64,000 nucleotides of DNA from Archangium gephyra (GTDB lineage: Bacteria > Myxococcota > Myxococcia > Myxococcales > Myxococcaceae). Below are positions 35,697-44,095 of this stretch, piece by piece. Made by a program: the position numbers and the translations under genes. The number at the start of each line of letters is the position of its first letter. Position 1 is the first letter of the stretch. The notes below the pieces were generated by a model. The model was not told where the DNA came from, ran no database searches, and saw nothing but the letters and a program-made list of their open reading frames with translations. The DNA lies in the NCBI GenBank assembly GCA_003243425.1, contig QFQP01000014.1, forward strand, positions 1-64,000, written 5' to 3'.

Positions 35697-35719
35697 GCGC
35701 TTGAGGGTATACCTACATA

Positions 35720-35748
35720 TCTTTGACGTATAATTATGGGGTCAAAGA
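35720..35748 (+). promoter_or_regulatory. Inverted repeat enclosing a TATAAT promoter element: likely operator of the XRE gene
   Basis: TCTTTGAC (35720-35727) and GTCAAAGA (35741-35748) are perfect 8-base arms 13 bases apart. The spacer contains a consensus -10 hexamer TATAAT (35729-35734) in an A+T-rich patch unlike the rest of the window. A protein bound to both arms would cover the promoter. The nearest candidate is the small XRE repressor encoded 57 bases downstream, implying autoregulation. Confidence 0.55.
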
Positions 35749-35761
35749 GTGATCTAAAACG

Positions 35762-35783
35762 TTGACACTGCCCGGGTGGGCAG
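35762..35783 (+). promoter_or_regulatory. Consensus TTGACA followed by a CTGCCC/GGGCAG hairpin
   Basis: TTGACA (35762-35767) is a perfect -35 hexamer. Immediately after it CTGCCC and GGGCAG (35768-35783, loop GGGT) form a dyad in the spacer. A plausible -10 (CACGAT, 35786-35791) lies 18 bases away, but is weak. This could be a second promoter for the XRE gene whose spacer is itself an operator. Confidence 0.35.
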
Positions 35784-35804
35784 CGCACGATTCTGATCCA
35801 GAAA

Positions 35805-36020
35805 ATGAGCGACGACGAGACGAAGAAGGGGAATCGCCTTCAGACGCTTCGCGAAGAGCGGCTGCTGTCGAAGGCGGAGCTGGCGCGTCGTGCGGGTGTT
35901 TCCGTTCTCACCATCGATCGAGTCGAGAAGGGTCAGCAGTGCCGGCTCGACACCAAGCGAAAGATCATCCTCGCGCTCGGGCTGAAGGTGACCGATCGCG
36001 ATCAGGTGTTCGAAGAGTGA
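35805..36020 (+). CDS. Small XRE-family HTH regulator
   Basis: 71 residues, essentially a single Cro/CI-type HTH. LQTLREERLLSKAELARRA forms the first two helices, SVLTIDRVEKGQ the recognition helix, then TKRKIILALGL. No dimerisation or ligand domain. It sits between pilR2 and pilM on the same strand, downstream of a cluster of inverted repeats. It probably represses its own promoter and perhaps pilM-Q. A T7 run (36027-36033) shortly after the stop may aid termination. Confidence 0.9.
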   Translation: MSDDETKKGNRLQTLREERLLSKAELARRAGVSVLTIDRVEKGQQCRLDTKRKIILALGLKVTDRDQVFEE

Positions 36021-36031
36021 CGGCCGTTTTT

Positions 36032-36060
36032 TTCGGACTTCCCTGATCTGACCGTAGGCT
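36032..36060 (+). promoter_or_regulatory. Candidate promoter for pilM-Q
   Basis: TTCGGA (36032-36037), an exact 17-base spacer and TAGGCT (36055-36060) precede pilM by 37 bases. Both hexamers are only partial matches. pilM has a good AAGGAG site at 36083-36088. Confidence 0.3.
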
Positions 36061-36097
36061 TCAACCGCACGCAGGACACTCGAAGGAGCCGCTGCAT

Positions 36098-37180
36098 ATG
36101 GCGAAGGGCAAACTGGCGCTGGGGCTCGACATCGGATCTTCCGGTGTGAAGCTCATCCAGCTGAAGGAGCAGCGGCGCCGAGGCGAAGTCTCGTACGCCC
36201 TGCAGAGCTTCGGCATGAAGCCGCTGCCTCCGGAAGCAATCGTCGACGGCGCGCTGATGAACAGCACCGCCATCGTTCAGGCGATTCAGGAGCTGCTCGG
36301 CGAGCTGAAGGTCAAGCAGAAGGAAGTCGCGATCGGCGTCAGCGGCCACTCGGTGATCATCAAGAAGATCTCGATGCCCCGCATGTCGCAGGAAGAGCTC
36401 GAAGAAGCGATTCAGTGGGAAGCCGAGCAGCACATTCCCTTCGACATCAAGGACGTGAACCTCGACACGCAGATCCTCCGGCCCGACGCGAACGACGCGA
36501 CCGGCCAGATGGACGTGCTGCTGGTCGCCGCCAAGAAGGACATGATCAACGACTACTCGTCGGTCGTGTCTGAAGCGGGGCTCACGCCGGTCGTCGCCGA
36601 CGTCGACGCCTTTGCGGTGCAGAACTGCTTCACCGTCAACTACGAGGCGCCCGCCACGGAGACCGTCGTGCTCATCAACGCCGGCGCGGCGGTGGTGAAC
36701 ATCAACATCCTCTCGCAGGGGGTGACGACGTTCACGCGTGACGTGACCATCGGTGGCAACCAGTTCACCGAAGAGATCCAGAAGCAGCTGTCGGTCTCGT
36801 ACGAAGAGGCCGAAGCGCTCAAGGTCGGTGGCGGCCGCGCCGACGCCGACGCCGTGGTTCCGCAGGAAGTCGAGAAGGTGATGAGCCAGGTCGCCGAGCA
36901 GGTGGCCGGTGAAATTCAGCGCTCACTCGACTTCTACGCAGGCACCGCGGCCGACGCGAACTTCACCAAGGTGTACCTGTCGGGTGGCACGGCGAAGGTG
37001 CCGGCGCTCTTCAAGACCATCGAGTCACGCGTCGGCGTGCCGGTCGAGATCCTGAACCCGTTCAAGCGCATCGAGATCGACAACCGCAAGTTCGACCCCG
37101 CGTTCATCATGGACGTGGCTCCTCAGGCCGCCGTCGCAGTCGGCCTCGCTCTGCGCAAGCCCGGCGACAAACTCGGCTGA
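36098..37180 (+). CDS. pilM: Type IV pilus assembly ATPase-like protein PilM
   Basis: 360 residues with the FtsA-like actin fold: phosphate loops LGLDIGSSGVKLIQL at the start and VVLINAGAAVVN in the middle, and adenosine motif VYLSGGTAKVPALF near 285-300. Cytoplasmic; it binds the N-terminus of PilN and joins the motor to the PilN/O/P alignment complex. Eighteen bases separate it from pilN. Confidence 0.96.
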   Translation: MAKGKLALGLDIGSSGVKLIQLKEQRRRGEVSYALQSFGMKPLPPEAIVDGALMNSTAIVQAIQELLGELKVKQKEVAIGVSGHSVIIKKISMPRMSQEELEEAIQWEAEQHIPFDIKDVNLDTQILRPDANDATGQMDVLLVAAKKDMINDYSSVVSEAGLTPVVADVDAFAVQNCFTVNYEAPATETVVLINAGAAVVNINILSQGVTTFTRDVTIGGNQFTEEIQKQLSVSYEEAEALKVGGGRADADAVVPQEVEKVMSQVAEQVAGEIQRSLDFYAGTAADANFTKVYLSGGTAKVPALFKTIESRVGVPVEILNPFKRIEIDNRKFDPAFIMDVAPQAAVAVGLALRKPGDKLG

Positions 37181-37197
37181 ACAAGGACTGACTCGAG

Positions 37198-37866
37198 ATG
37201 ATGATTCGCATCAACCTCCTGCCGGTTCGGCAGGTCCAGAAGCGTGAGCAGGGGCGGCAGTTCATCGCCCTGATCATCGGCACGCTGATCATCGCCATCG
37301 CCGGCAACGCGTACTGGTACGTGTGGCTCGACGGGAAGCGTGAAGCCGCTCAGCGCCGCCTCGATGACACCAACGCTCGCATCGCTCAGCTCGAGCGTGT
37401 GATCGGTGAGGTCAACAACCTCCAGCGCCGCAAGAAGGAAGTCGAAGAGAAGCTGGCCGTGCTCGACAAGCTGCGCAAGCAGCGCGGCGGCCCGGTGAAG
37501 GTGCTCGACGCGCTCGCCACGTCGATCCCCAAGAAGGTGTGGATTTCGAACTTCGACGAGCGCGGCGGCGCGGCGGTGATGACCGGCAACGCCGAGAGCT
37601 TCGACGACGTCTCGGAGTTCATGCGCTCGCTCAACGCGATCGTGTGGACACCCAAGGGCATGGGCCGGATCATCGAGCGCAAGCGCGACGGCAGCGCGCA
37701 GGTCGAGTTGCTCGGAGGCGACGCAGCCATCGAGCAGTTCGGTGCCACCGAGTTCGCCAATTTCTTCTCGAACATCGAACTTCAGGGCACCGAAGCGGCC
37801 ATGGGACCCAAGGGCGTCAAGCTCGTGCGGTTCGACATGACGCTCCTGGTGAACTTCGCGATCTGA
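37198..37866 (+). CDS. pilN: Type IV pilus assembly protein PilN
   Basis: 222 residues. The N-terminal MIRINLLPVR is the conserved motif that docks in PilM. One transmembrane helix (about 22-42) is followed by a coiled coil (about 48-90) and a small periplasmic ferredoxin-like domain. ATG ATG at 37198; the second codon is an equally good start. Confidence 0.94.
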   Translation: MMIRINLLPVRQVQKREQGRQFIALIIGTLIIAIAGNAYWYVWLDGKREAAQRRLDDTNARIAQLERVIGEVNNLQRRKKEVEEKLAVLDKLRKQRGGPVKVLDALATSIPKKVWISNFDERGGAAVMTGNAESFDDVSEFMRSLNAIVWTPKGMGRIIERKRDGSAQVELLGGDAAIEQFGATEFANFFSNIELQGTEAAMGPKGVKLVRFDMTLLVNFAI

Positions 37867-37873
37867 GGCCGAC

Positions 37874-38464
37874 GTGGAACAACTGATCGAACGCGTCAAC
37901 AAGCTCGCAACGCCGGTGAAGGCCGGCATCATCGCGGGCATCATTCTGTTGCTGACGGCGGGTACGTACTTCCTCGTCATCACCGACATCGAGACCCGCA
38001 TCGAGGGCATCAAGGCCGAGCAGCAGGCCAAGGACATCACGCTCGCCGAGAAGCAGGCCATCGCCGACAACCTCAGTGAGCGCCGCAAGGAGATGGACGC
38101 CCTCGAGCAGCGCTTCGAAGAGGCGCTCACCCAGCTGCCCGAGAAGAAGGACATCGAAGAGTTGCTCTCGCAGCTCAACGACGTGGGCAAGAAGGCGGGC
38201 CTGGAGATCGGCCGCGTCACGCCCGGTGTGGAGCGCCCCGAGGGCTTCTACTCCAGCATCCCCATCAGCATGTCGGTCGCAGGCAACTACCACGAGATCG
38301 CCACCTTCCTTCAGGAGATCGCCGGTCTGCGTCGCATCGTGAACGTCTCGAACCTCCACCTCGGCAACCCCACGATGCGCGGCGACAAGGTGATGTTGAA
38401 CTCCGAGTTCATGGCCACCACCTTCCGCTTCAGTGATGCCCGCAAGCCGGGAGGTGCTCCGTGA
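37874..38464 (+). CDS. pilO: Type IV pilus assembly protein PilO
   Basis: 196 residues from GTG at 37874. A short cytoplasmic tail, one transmembrane helix (about 19-37, IIAGIILLLTAGTYFLV), a long coiled coil (about 42-95) and a periplasmic ferredoxin-like domain (about 105-190). It pairs with PilN. The TGA stop overlaps the GTG start of pilP by four bases, indicating coupled translation. Confidence 0.94.
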   Translation: MEQLIERVNKLATPVKAGIIAGIILLLTAGTYFLVITDIETRIEGIKAEQQAKDITLAEKQAIADNLSERRKEMDALEQRFEEALTQLPEKKDIEELLSQLNDVGKKAGLEIGRVTPGVERPEGFYSSIPISMSVAGNYHEIATFLQEIAGLRRIVNVSNLHLGNPTMRGDKVMLNSEFMATTFRFSDARKPGGAP

Positions 38465-39027
38465 AGTCGCTCCTCAAGTTCTCGCTCTCGGCGGTGTTGC
38501 TGGGTGGCGTGCTCAGCGGCTGCGAAGACGAAGCGCCGCCGCCGCCCCCGCCGGCGGTCGCCAGGAAGAAGGCGCCGGTCGAGGCCGCGCCCGTCGTCGC
38601 CGCCACGCAGATCGACTACGTCTACAACGCCATCAACAAGCGCGACCCGTTCCGCGGCATGACCCTCGACACGCCGCGCACCGGCCCCGGCGACGGCGCG
38701 CCCACGCAGTCGTGCGACGACCCGTTGTGCCAGCTCGACCTCGACGAGCTCACGGTGGTCGCAGTGGTGAGCGGTGACGCCAACCCGCTCGCGATGGTCG
38801 AAGACCGCAAGGGTGTCGGCCACATCGTTCGCCGCAACACCAAGATGGGGAAGGCGGGCGGCAAGGTCACGCAGGTGCTCCGTGAGTGCATCGTGGTGAC
38901 CTCCTTCGTCAGCGGCGGCGCCGACGGCAAGCCGATCGCGAAGAAGGACGAGATGTGCGTGAAGACCGCGGACGTGCGCAGCGAGCCCGCGTTCGACCTT
39001 CTGCGGAACAAAGAGTTCAGCCAGTGA
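38461..39027 (+). CDS. pilP: Type IV pilus lipoprotein PilP
   Basis: 188 residues from GTG. The signal peptide ends VLSGC (Cys21 lipidated), followed by a proline run and a flexible linker. DYVYNAINKRDPFRG is the conserved PilP motif, and the C-terminal beta domain (about 85-185) holds two Cys in QSCDDPLCQ. It connects PilN/O to the PilQ secretin. Confidence 0.94.
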   Translation: MKSLLKFSLSAVLLGGVLSGCEDEAPPPPPPAVARKKAPVEAAPVVAATQIDYVYNAINKRDPFRGMTLDTPRTGPGDGAPTQSCDDPLCQLDLDELTVVAVVSGDANPLAMVEDRKGVGHIVRRNTKMGKAGGKVTQVLRECIVVTSFVSGGADGKPIAKKDEMCVKTADVRSEPAFDLLRNKEFSQ

Positions 39028-39053
39028 CTGCAATGAGCCAGGAGAAGACCATC

Positions 39054-41627
39054 ATGAAGAGTGCCCTGTTGTTTGCCGGGCTCCTCGCCAGCACCGCGTT
39101 CGGCGCTTCGGAGAACGCTTTGACCGGCGTCACCGTGGCTCCCACGGCGGGCGGCGCGGAGGTCACGGTGCGTTGCAGCCAACCTCCCGTGTTCAACGTG
39201 TTCCGGCTGAAGGACCCCGACCGCCTGGTGGTCGACGTGTCGAACGCGAAGGTCGACGCCATCAAGGGTCACCACGACGGCGCGGGCCCGGTCTCGGGTG
39301 TCGTCGCCTCTCAGTTCTCCGACGCGAAGGCCGAAGTGGGCCGGCTGCTGCTCGGGCTCACCGACGCCGCGCGCTACGACGTCAAGGCCGTCGACAACAC
39401 GCTCGTCATCTCGATCGACGGCGCGGCTACCCGCCCGGCGGTGGTGAGCGAAGCGACGCCTGCGCCGCGCGCCTCGGCGCCCGGTGAGACCATCATCGCC
39501 TCCCGTGTCGACGAGAAGCCGGTGGCCAACCCCGCCACGCGCCTCAAGGCCATCGTGGCCGACGGCCGCAAGGGCTTGCGCCTGGTGACCGACGGTGAAG
39601 TCGCGCGCTTCGAGGTGATCGAGCTCGCCGACCCCTCGCGCCTCGCCATCGACCTCCACGGCCTCAAGGGCTCGCCGCGCGCGCCGAAGCTGTCGCTCGC
39701 CAACGTGCGTGACGTTCGCGTCGGTGCCCACGGCGACAAGGTGCGCGTGGTGGTCGAGTTCGCGCAGCGCCCCGACTTCGACGTGCGCCGCCGCGGCGAT
39801 GGCGTGGGCATCACGCTCAAGGGCGTGGCGCGCGACACCGTGGCCTCGAATGACGAAGGCCCCGCAGAGGTCGAGATCGACGGCGCCCCCGTCGCGCTGG
39901 AAGGCAGCAGCAAGATCGTGTCGAACACCGTGGAAGTCACCGACGTGTCCTTCAAGGAGTCGTCGAACGGCGGCGTGGTGCAGCTCAAGTTGAAGGGTGA
40001 CGGCGCGAAGTGGTCGGTGGATCGCCCCGACGGCAAGAGCGCGGTGCTGAACCTCGAAGGCGCGCGCATCGCGCGCCAGCTCGAGCGCAGCCTCGACACC
40101 AGCGCGCTCGGCACGCCGGTGAAGATGGTCAGCGTGTTCGCGGTGCCGGGCGCGACCGACAAGGTTCGCGTGGTGGTGGCCGGTGAGCAGCAGCTCGAGC
40201 AGCTGGTCAACGAGCGCCCGGGCGTCGTGCAGTGGCGCTTCAGCGCCAGGGGGAGCAGCGAGCAGATCGTCGCCGAGAACCGTTCGGCTGGTTTCTCGAC
40301 CGAAGCCGACACGGTGACGGAAGAGGGCGCGCCGCAGCAGCGCCGCTACGTGGGCAAGCGCGTGTCCTTCGAGTTCAAGGACATCGACATTCACAACCTG
40401 CTTCGCATCATCGCGGAGATCTCCAAGAAGAACATCGTGGTGGCCGACGACGTGGGTGGCCGCATCACCGTGCGGCTGCGCAACGTTCCGTGGGACCAGG
40501 CCCTCGAGCTCGTGCTGCGCAGCAAGAGCCTCGGCAAGGAGGAGTTCGGCAACATCATCCGCGTGGCGCCGCTGGCGACGCTCGAAGCCGAAGCGACCGC
40601 CAAGGCCGCGCGTGCCAAGGCTCGCATCGACTCGGCGCCGCTCTCGGTCGCCCTGGTGCCGGTCAACTACGCGACCGCCGGCGACATGTCGTCGCGTGTT
40701 CGTGAAGTGCTCTCGGCCCGCGGCAACGTGACCGTCGACACCCGCACCAACACGCTCATCGTGCGCGATCTCCCGGAGAACATCGCCAAGGTGCGCTCGC
40801 TGGTCACCAGCCTCGACCTGCAGACCCCGCAGGTGCTCATCGAGAGCCGCATCGTGGAAGCCAGCACCTCGTTCCGTCGCGAAGTCGGTATTCAGTGGGG
40901 TGGTCAGACCATCATGTCGGGCGCCACGGGCAACCCCACGGGCCTCGTCTTCCCGAGCTCGGTGGCCGTCACCGGTGGCGCGGAGCAGGGCGGCGGCATC
41001 GGCATGCCTGCGAACTCCAACTACGCCCTCAGCTTGCCCGTCGGCGCCGGCGCCGGTTCAGGTGGCGCGCTCGGCCTGGCCTTCGGCTCGGCGGGTGGCG
41101 CGGTGCAGTTGAACCTCCGCCTCTCGGCGCTCGAAGCGCAGGGCGCGGTGAAGACCATTTCGGCACCGAAGGTGACCACGCTCGACAACGAAACGGCCCG
41201 CATCAGCCAGGGTGTCTCGATTCCCTTCAGCCAGGTGTCGGCGGCCGGCGCCAACACGCAGTTCGTCGAAGCGCGCCTCTCGCTCGAAGTGACGCCGCAC
41301 ATCACCCAGGACGGCAGCGTGCTGATGCGCATCAACGCGCAGAACAACCAGCCTGACCCCGCCAACACCGGCGCCAACGGTCAGCCCGGTATCTCGCGCA
41401 AGGAAGCCAACACCAACGTGCTCGTGAAGGACGGCGAGACCACGGTCATCGGCGGTATCTACGTTCGCGCCGGTTCGACCAACACGTCGGGTCTGCCGAT
41501 TCTCAGCAAGATCCCGGTGCTGGGCTTCTTCTTCCGCAACAACCGCGAGCTCGAGACCAAGAACGAGCTGCTGATCTTCATCACGCCGCGCATCTTGAAC
41601 CGCGCGACTGTCGCGCAGAATCCGTGA
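39054..41627 (+). CDS. pilQ: Type IV pilus secretin PilQ
   Basis: About 857 residues from the ATG at 39054, which has AGGAG nine bases upstream and opens a signal peptide (MKSALLFAGLLASTAFGA). An in-frame ATG at 39033 lacks such a site. The N-terminal half carries two to three AMIN domains (peptidoglycan binding, e.g. NVFRLKDPDRLVVDVSNAK and FEVIELADPSRLAIDLHGL). An STN/N0 segment (VSFEFKDIDIHNLLRIIAE), a secretin N1 domain and the C-terminal secretin core follow (TPQVLIESRIVEA, then VKTISAPKVTTLDNETARI). It forms the outer-membrane pilus pore. Confidence 0.97.
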   Translation: MKSALLFAGLLASTAFGASENALTGVTVAPTAGGAEVTVRCSQPPVFNVFRLKDPDRLVVDVSNAKVDAIKGHHDGAGPVSGVVASQFSDAKAEVGRLLLGLTDAARYDVKAVDNTLVISIDGAATRPAVVSEATPAPRASAPGETIIASRVDEKPVANPATRLKAIVADGRKGLRLVTDGEVARFEVIELADPSRLAIDLHGLKGSPRAPKLSLANVRDVRVGAHGDKVRVVVEFAQRPDFDVRRRGDGVGITLKGVARDTVASNDEGPAEVEIDGAPVALEGSSKIVSNTVEVTDVSFKESSNGGVVQLKLKGDGAKWSVDRPDGKSAVLNLEGARIARQLERSLDTSALGTPVKMVSVFAVPGATDKVRVVVAGEQQLEQLVNERPGVVQWRFSARGSSEQIVAENRSAGFSTEADTVTEEGAPQQRRYVGKRVSFEFKDIDIHNLLRIIAEISKKNIVVADDVGGRITVRLRNVPWDQALELVLRSKSLGKEEFGNIIRVAPLATLEAEATAKAARAKARIDSAPLSVALVPVNYATAGDMSSRVREVLSARGNVTVDTRTNTLIVRDLPENIAKVRSLVTSLDLQTPQVLIESRIVEASTSFRREVGIQWGGQTIMSGATGNPTGLVFPSSVAVTGGAEQGGGIGMPANSNYALSLPVGAGAGSGGALGLAFGSAGGAVQLNLRLSALEAQGAVKTISAPKVTTLDNETARISQGVSIPFSQVSAAGANTQFVEARLSLEVTPHITQDGSVLMRINAQNNQPDPANTGANGQPGISRKEANTNVLVKDGETTVIGGIYVRAGSTNTSGLPILSKIPVLGFFFRNNRELETKNELLIFITPRILNRATVAQNP

Positions 41628-41635
41628 GGGCTCCC

Positions 41636-42415
41636 ATGAAACGAATCATTCTCACCACGTTGATGGCGTTCTCGTTCCTGACGTCGTCGTGCGCGAACCA
41701 GACTTCGCCGCTGGAGTTCACGAAGTTCTATCCGCTGGGTCCCACCTGCGACATTTCGGAGTTCGTCGACGGCTTCTTCGTCGCCAACGGGTCGCTCGAC
41801 GTGGCGTGGGGCAACCCCACGTACGTCGTGGCGTTCCAGCTGACGAACGCCGAAGGGTATACGCAGCCCGCTCTGCAGATCGGCGATACCGTGCTCGAGC
41901 GCGCGAATCGTGAACAGCCGGTGCTCCGTCAGATCATCATTCAGTACCGCCCCAGCCGGCCTCTCGGCGTGAGCCTGAAGGAGCACGTGATTCCGTACAC
42001 CGGCATCGTCGGCGGCAACATTCAGGGCACCGTGCAGCTGATCAGCCCCGAGTTGTCTCGCGCGCTGGCCGACACGCTGACGCCTGCAAACGACCTTTCG
42101 GACGTGGTCGACATCAACATCGACGTTCACTTCGAAGGCGAGATGGTCGGGTCGCGCACGAAGATCTCGACGGCGACCATGACCTTCCCGCTGCGCGTGT
42201 TCCGCTCTGCGCCGCCGGCGGGGTTCTCGTGTGCGAACGGTACGCGCCGCTTCCGCACCGATGCCGTGACCGGCGACAGCTGCTTGTACATCGGGCAGTC
42301 GTACAATCAGGTCAACACGCCGGTCGGGCCGTACCAGGGTGACACGGTCGACATGAACGGGAACCCCGTGCCTGGCGCCGACTGCTGCACCGCCCCTGGC
42401 TCGCCGGAGTGCTGA
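41636..42415 (+). CDS. Lipoprotein encoded directly after pilQ
   Basis: 259 residues from the ATG at 41636, with GAGGG just upstream. The signal ends FLTSSC (Cys19). The body is beta-rich with no known family motif. A cysteine cluster lies near the end (CLYIGQ, then DCCTAPGSPEC), probably disulphide-bonded in the periplasm. The position between pilQ and the roadblock gene suggests a role at the secretin or in outer-membrane pilus assembly, but it has no resemblance to Tgl (TPR) or TsaP (LysM) that I can see. Confidence 0.85.
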   Translation: MKRIILTTLMAFSFLTSSCANQTSPLEFTKFYPLGPTCDISEFVDGFFVANGSLDVAWGNPTYVVAFQLTNAEGYTQPALQIGDTVLERANREQPVLRQIIIQYRPSRPLGVSLKEHVIPYTGIVGGNIQGTVQLISPELSRALADTLTPANDLSDVVDINIDVHFEGEMVGSRTKISTATMTFPLRVFRSAPPAGFSCANGTRRFRTDAVTGDSCLYIGQSYNQVNTPVGPYQGDTVDMNGNPVPGADCCTAPGSPEC

Positions 42416-42418
42416 GTC

Positions 42419-42790
42419 ATGTTCCGCGAAACGCTGGAAGAAGTGGGCGGTTCAGTATCGGGCGCGGTCTCGTGCAGCGTGATGGGCTTCGACGGCATCG
42501 CGGTCGAGACCTGGCAGCCTGACGCGCACGCCGAAAAGGCGGCCGAGGTCGATCTCTCGGCCTCGCTCGTCGAGTACGGCAACCTGCTCGGTCAGCTCAA
42601 GAACACCGCGACGACGCTCAAGTCGGGTGCGGTCGCCGAGCTCTCGGTGAACTCCGAGAAGCTCATCACCATCATGCGCATGGTGAATCAGGACTACTAC
42701 GTGGTGCTCGCCCTCACGCCTGACGGCAACTACGGCAAGGGCCGCTACGCGCTGCGCATCGCGGCTCCGAAGCTGGCCAAAGAGCTCTAA
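42419..42790 (+). CDS. Roadblock/LC7 domain protein
   Basis: 123 residues, a single roadblock fold: a strand around GAVSCSVMGFDGIAVETW, a helix (LVEYGNLLGQLKNTATTL), strands AVAELSVNSEKLITIMRMV and YYVVLALTPDG, and a last helix. The family includes MglB, the GAP/co-GEF partner of the Ras-like GTPase MglA that sets pole identity in myxobacteria. This protein is shorter than MglB and no mglA is beside it, so it is an MglB relative rather than MglB itself. Starts four bases after the lipoprotein stop; last gene before a terminator. Confidence 0.85.
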   Translation: MFRETLEEVGGSVSGAVSCSVMGFDGIAVETWQPDAHAEKAAEVDLSASLVEYGNLLGQLKNTATTLKSGAVAELSVNSEKLITIMRMVNQDYYVVLALTPDGNYGKGRYALRIAAPKLAKEL

Positions 42791-42824
42791 AGGCAGCGAA
42801 AACAGTTACGCACGCGCGTACCCG

Positions 42825-42856
42825 AAGCCGCACCTCCAACACGGTGGTGCGGCTTT
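42825..42856 (+). terminator. Intrinsic terminator of the pilM-Q operon
   Basis: AAGCCGCACC (42825-42834) pairs perfectly with GGTGCGGCTT (42846-42855) around an 11-base loop, followed by TGTTGTTCTT. It lies 34 bases after the roadblock stop and before efp. Confidence 0.8.
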
Positions 42857-42863
42857 GTTGTTC

Positions 42864-42893
42864 TTGCGAGCGGCGAGGGGCCGGGGGTATGGG
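42864..42893 (+). promoter_or_regulatory. Candidate promoter for efp-accB-accC
   Basis: TTGCGA (42864-42869), 18 bases, TATGGG (42888-42893), immediately after the terminator and 44 bases before efp. efp has an AGGA site (42927-42930). Confidence 0.35.
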
Positions 42894-42937
42894 AGCCGCC
42901 TCTTTCAAGCTTTTCCATTTCACACGAGGAACACCCA

Positions 42938-43516
42938 ATGGCTGGCGTCATCGACACGTCTGAATTCCGCAAGGGCATGAAGATCGAGATCGACGGAGAG
43001 CCCTTCGAGATCATCGAGTTCCAGCACGTGAAGCCCGGCAAGGGTTCGGCGTTCACGCGCACCACGATCCGCTCGCTGATCAGCGGTCGCAACCTCGAGC
43101 CCACGTTCAAGAGCGGCGACAAGGTCGATCGCCCCGACATCGAAGAGCGCGACATGCAGTTCCTCTACGCGCAGGGCGACGAGTTCCACTTCATGGACCA
43201 GAAGTCCTACGAGCAGACGTACATCTCGGAGAAGGTGCTCGGTGAGGCGAAGAACTACCTCAAGGAGAACATCAACGCGTCGATCCTCTTCTTCAACGGC
43301 AAGGCCATCGGCGTCACGCTGCCGAACTCCGTCGAACTGAAGGTCGTCAAGTGCGACCCCGGCGTGCGCGGCGACACCGTGTCGGGTGCGCAGAAGCCGG
43401 CGGTGCTCGAGACCGGGTACACCATCAACGTGCCGCTGTTCATCAACGAGGGCGACGTGCTGAAGATCGACACGCGCTCGGGCGACTACATCACCCGCAC
43501 TGCGGTGGGCGGCTGA
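42938..43516 (+). CDS. efp: Elongation factor P
   Basis: 192 residues with three beta-barrel domains. The tip loop VKPGKGSAF carries Lys35, the residue modified in many EF-P proteins. The C-terminal signature (INVPLFINEGDVLKIDTRSGDYITR) is intact. It relieves ribosome stalling at polyproline; several proline-rich proteins are encoded nearby (PilP, the SgmX-like and GspA-like proteins). Four bases before accB. No modification enzyme gene is adjacent. Confidence 0.97.
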   Translation: MAGVIDTSEFRKGMKIEIDGEPFEIIEFQHVKPGKGSAFTRTTIRSLISGRNLEPTFKSGDKVDRPDIEERDMQFLYAQGDEFHFMDQKSYEQTYISEKVLGEAKNYLKENINASILFFNGKAIGVTLPNSVELKVVKCDPGVRGDTVSGAQKPAVLETGYTINVPLFINEGDVLKIDTRSGDYITRTAVGG

Positions 43517-43519
43517 GCG

Positions 43520-44077
43520 ATGGCGATCAAGAAGCCGGGCAGCTCCGTGCAGGTTGGCGGTACCACGTCGCTCGATGTCGAGGCGCTGCGCGAGATCGTG
43601 CAGATCCTCGAGACGAGTGAAATCTCGCGCCTCGATTGGACCAACGGCGACGAGCGGCTCTTCATCACGCGCGGCCCTCCGGCGGCGCAGGTGGTTCAGC
43701 ACGTCGGCGCGCCGGTCTCGGCTGGCCCGGCGGTGACGGTGATGCCGTCTTCGGCTCCGGTTGCGGCGCCTGCTGCCGACGCCAGGCCGCGGCCTTCGGC
43801 GCCCTCCGCAGCTCCTGCCGCCGCGAGCGACAAGAAGGGCCACATCATCACGTCTCCCTTCGTCGGTACGTTCTACCGCTCGCCGTCGCCCGACCAGCCG
43901 TCGTTCGCCGAAGTCGGCGCGCAGGTTCGCAAGGGGCAGACGCTCTGCATCATCGAAGCGATGAAGCTGATGAACGAGATCGAGTCGGAAGTCGCCGGCA
44001 AGGTCGCCGAGGTGCTGGTGCAGAACGCTCAGCCCGTCGAGTTCGGTCAGCCGTTGTTCCGCATCGAGCCGGCCTGA
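43520..44077 (+). CDS. accB: Acetyl-CoA carboxylase biotin carboxyl carrier protein
   Basis: 185 residues. The N-terminal helical region contacts AccC, an Ala/Pro linker spans about 60-105, and the biotinyl domain carries the EAMKLMNE motif with biotin on Lys149. It carries carboxybiotin between AccC and the carboxyltransferase in fatty-acid synthesis. accC follows after 18 bases. Confidence 0.97.
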   Translation: MAIKKPGSSVQVGGTTSLDVEALREIVQILETSEISRLDWTNGDERLFITRGPPAAQVVQHVGAPVSAGPAVTVMPSSAPVAAPAADARPRPSAPSAAPAAASDKKGHIITSPFVGTFYRSPSPDQPSFAEVGAQVRKGQTLCIIEAMKLMNEIESEVAGKVAEVLVQNAQPVEFGQPLFRIEPA

Positions 44078-44095
44078 TTCAGGCCAGAGGCCAAC

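Noticed and set aside
35662..35804. A remnant of pilA between pilR2 and the XRE gene
   Set aside because: No type III signal peptide (GFTLIE-like) or pilin fragment is visible; only regulatory symmetry.
41636..42415. Tgl or TsaP, the known secretin-assembly proteins
   Set aside because: It has neither TPR repeats nor a LysM domain.
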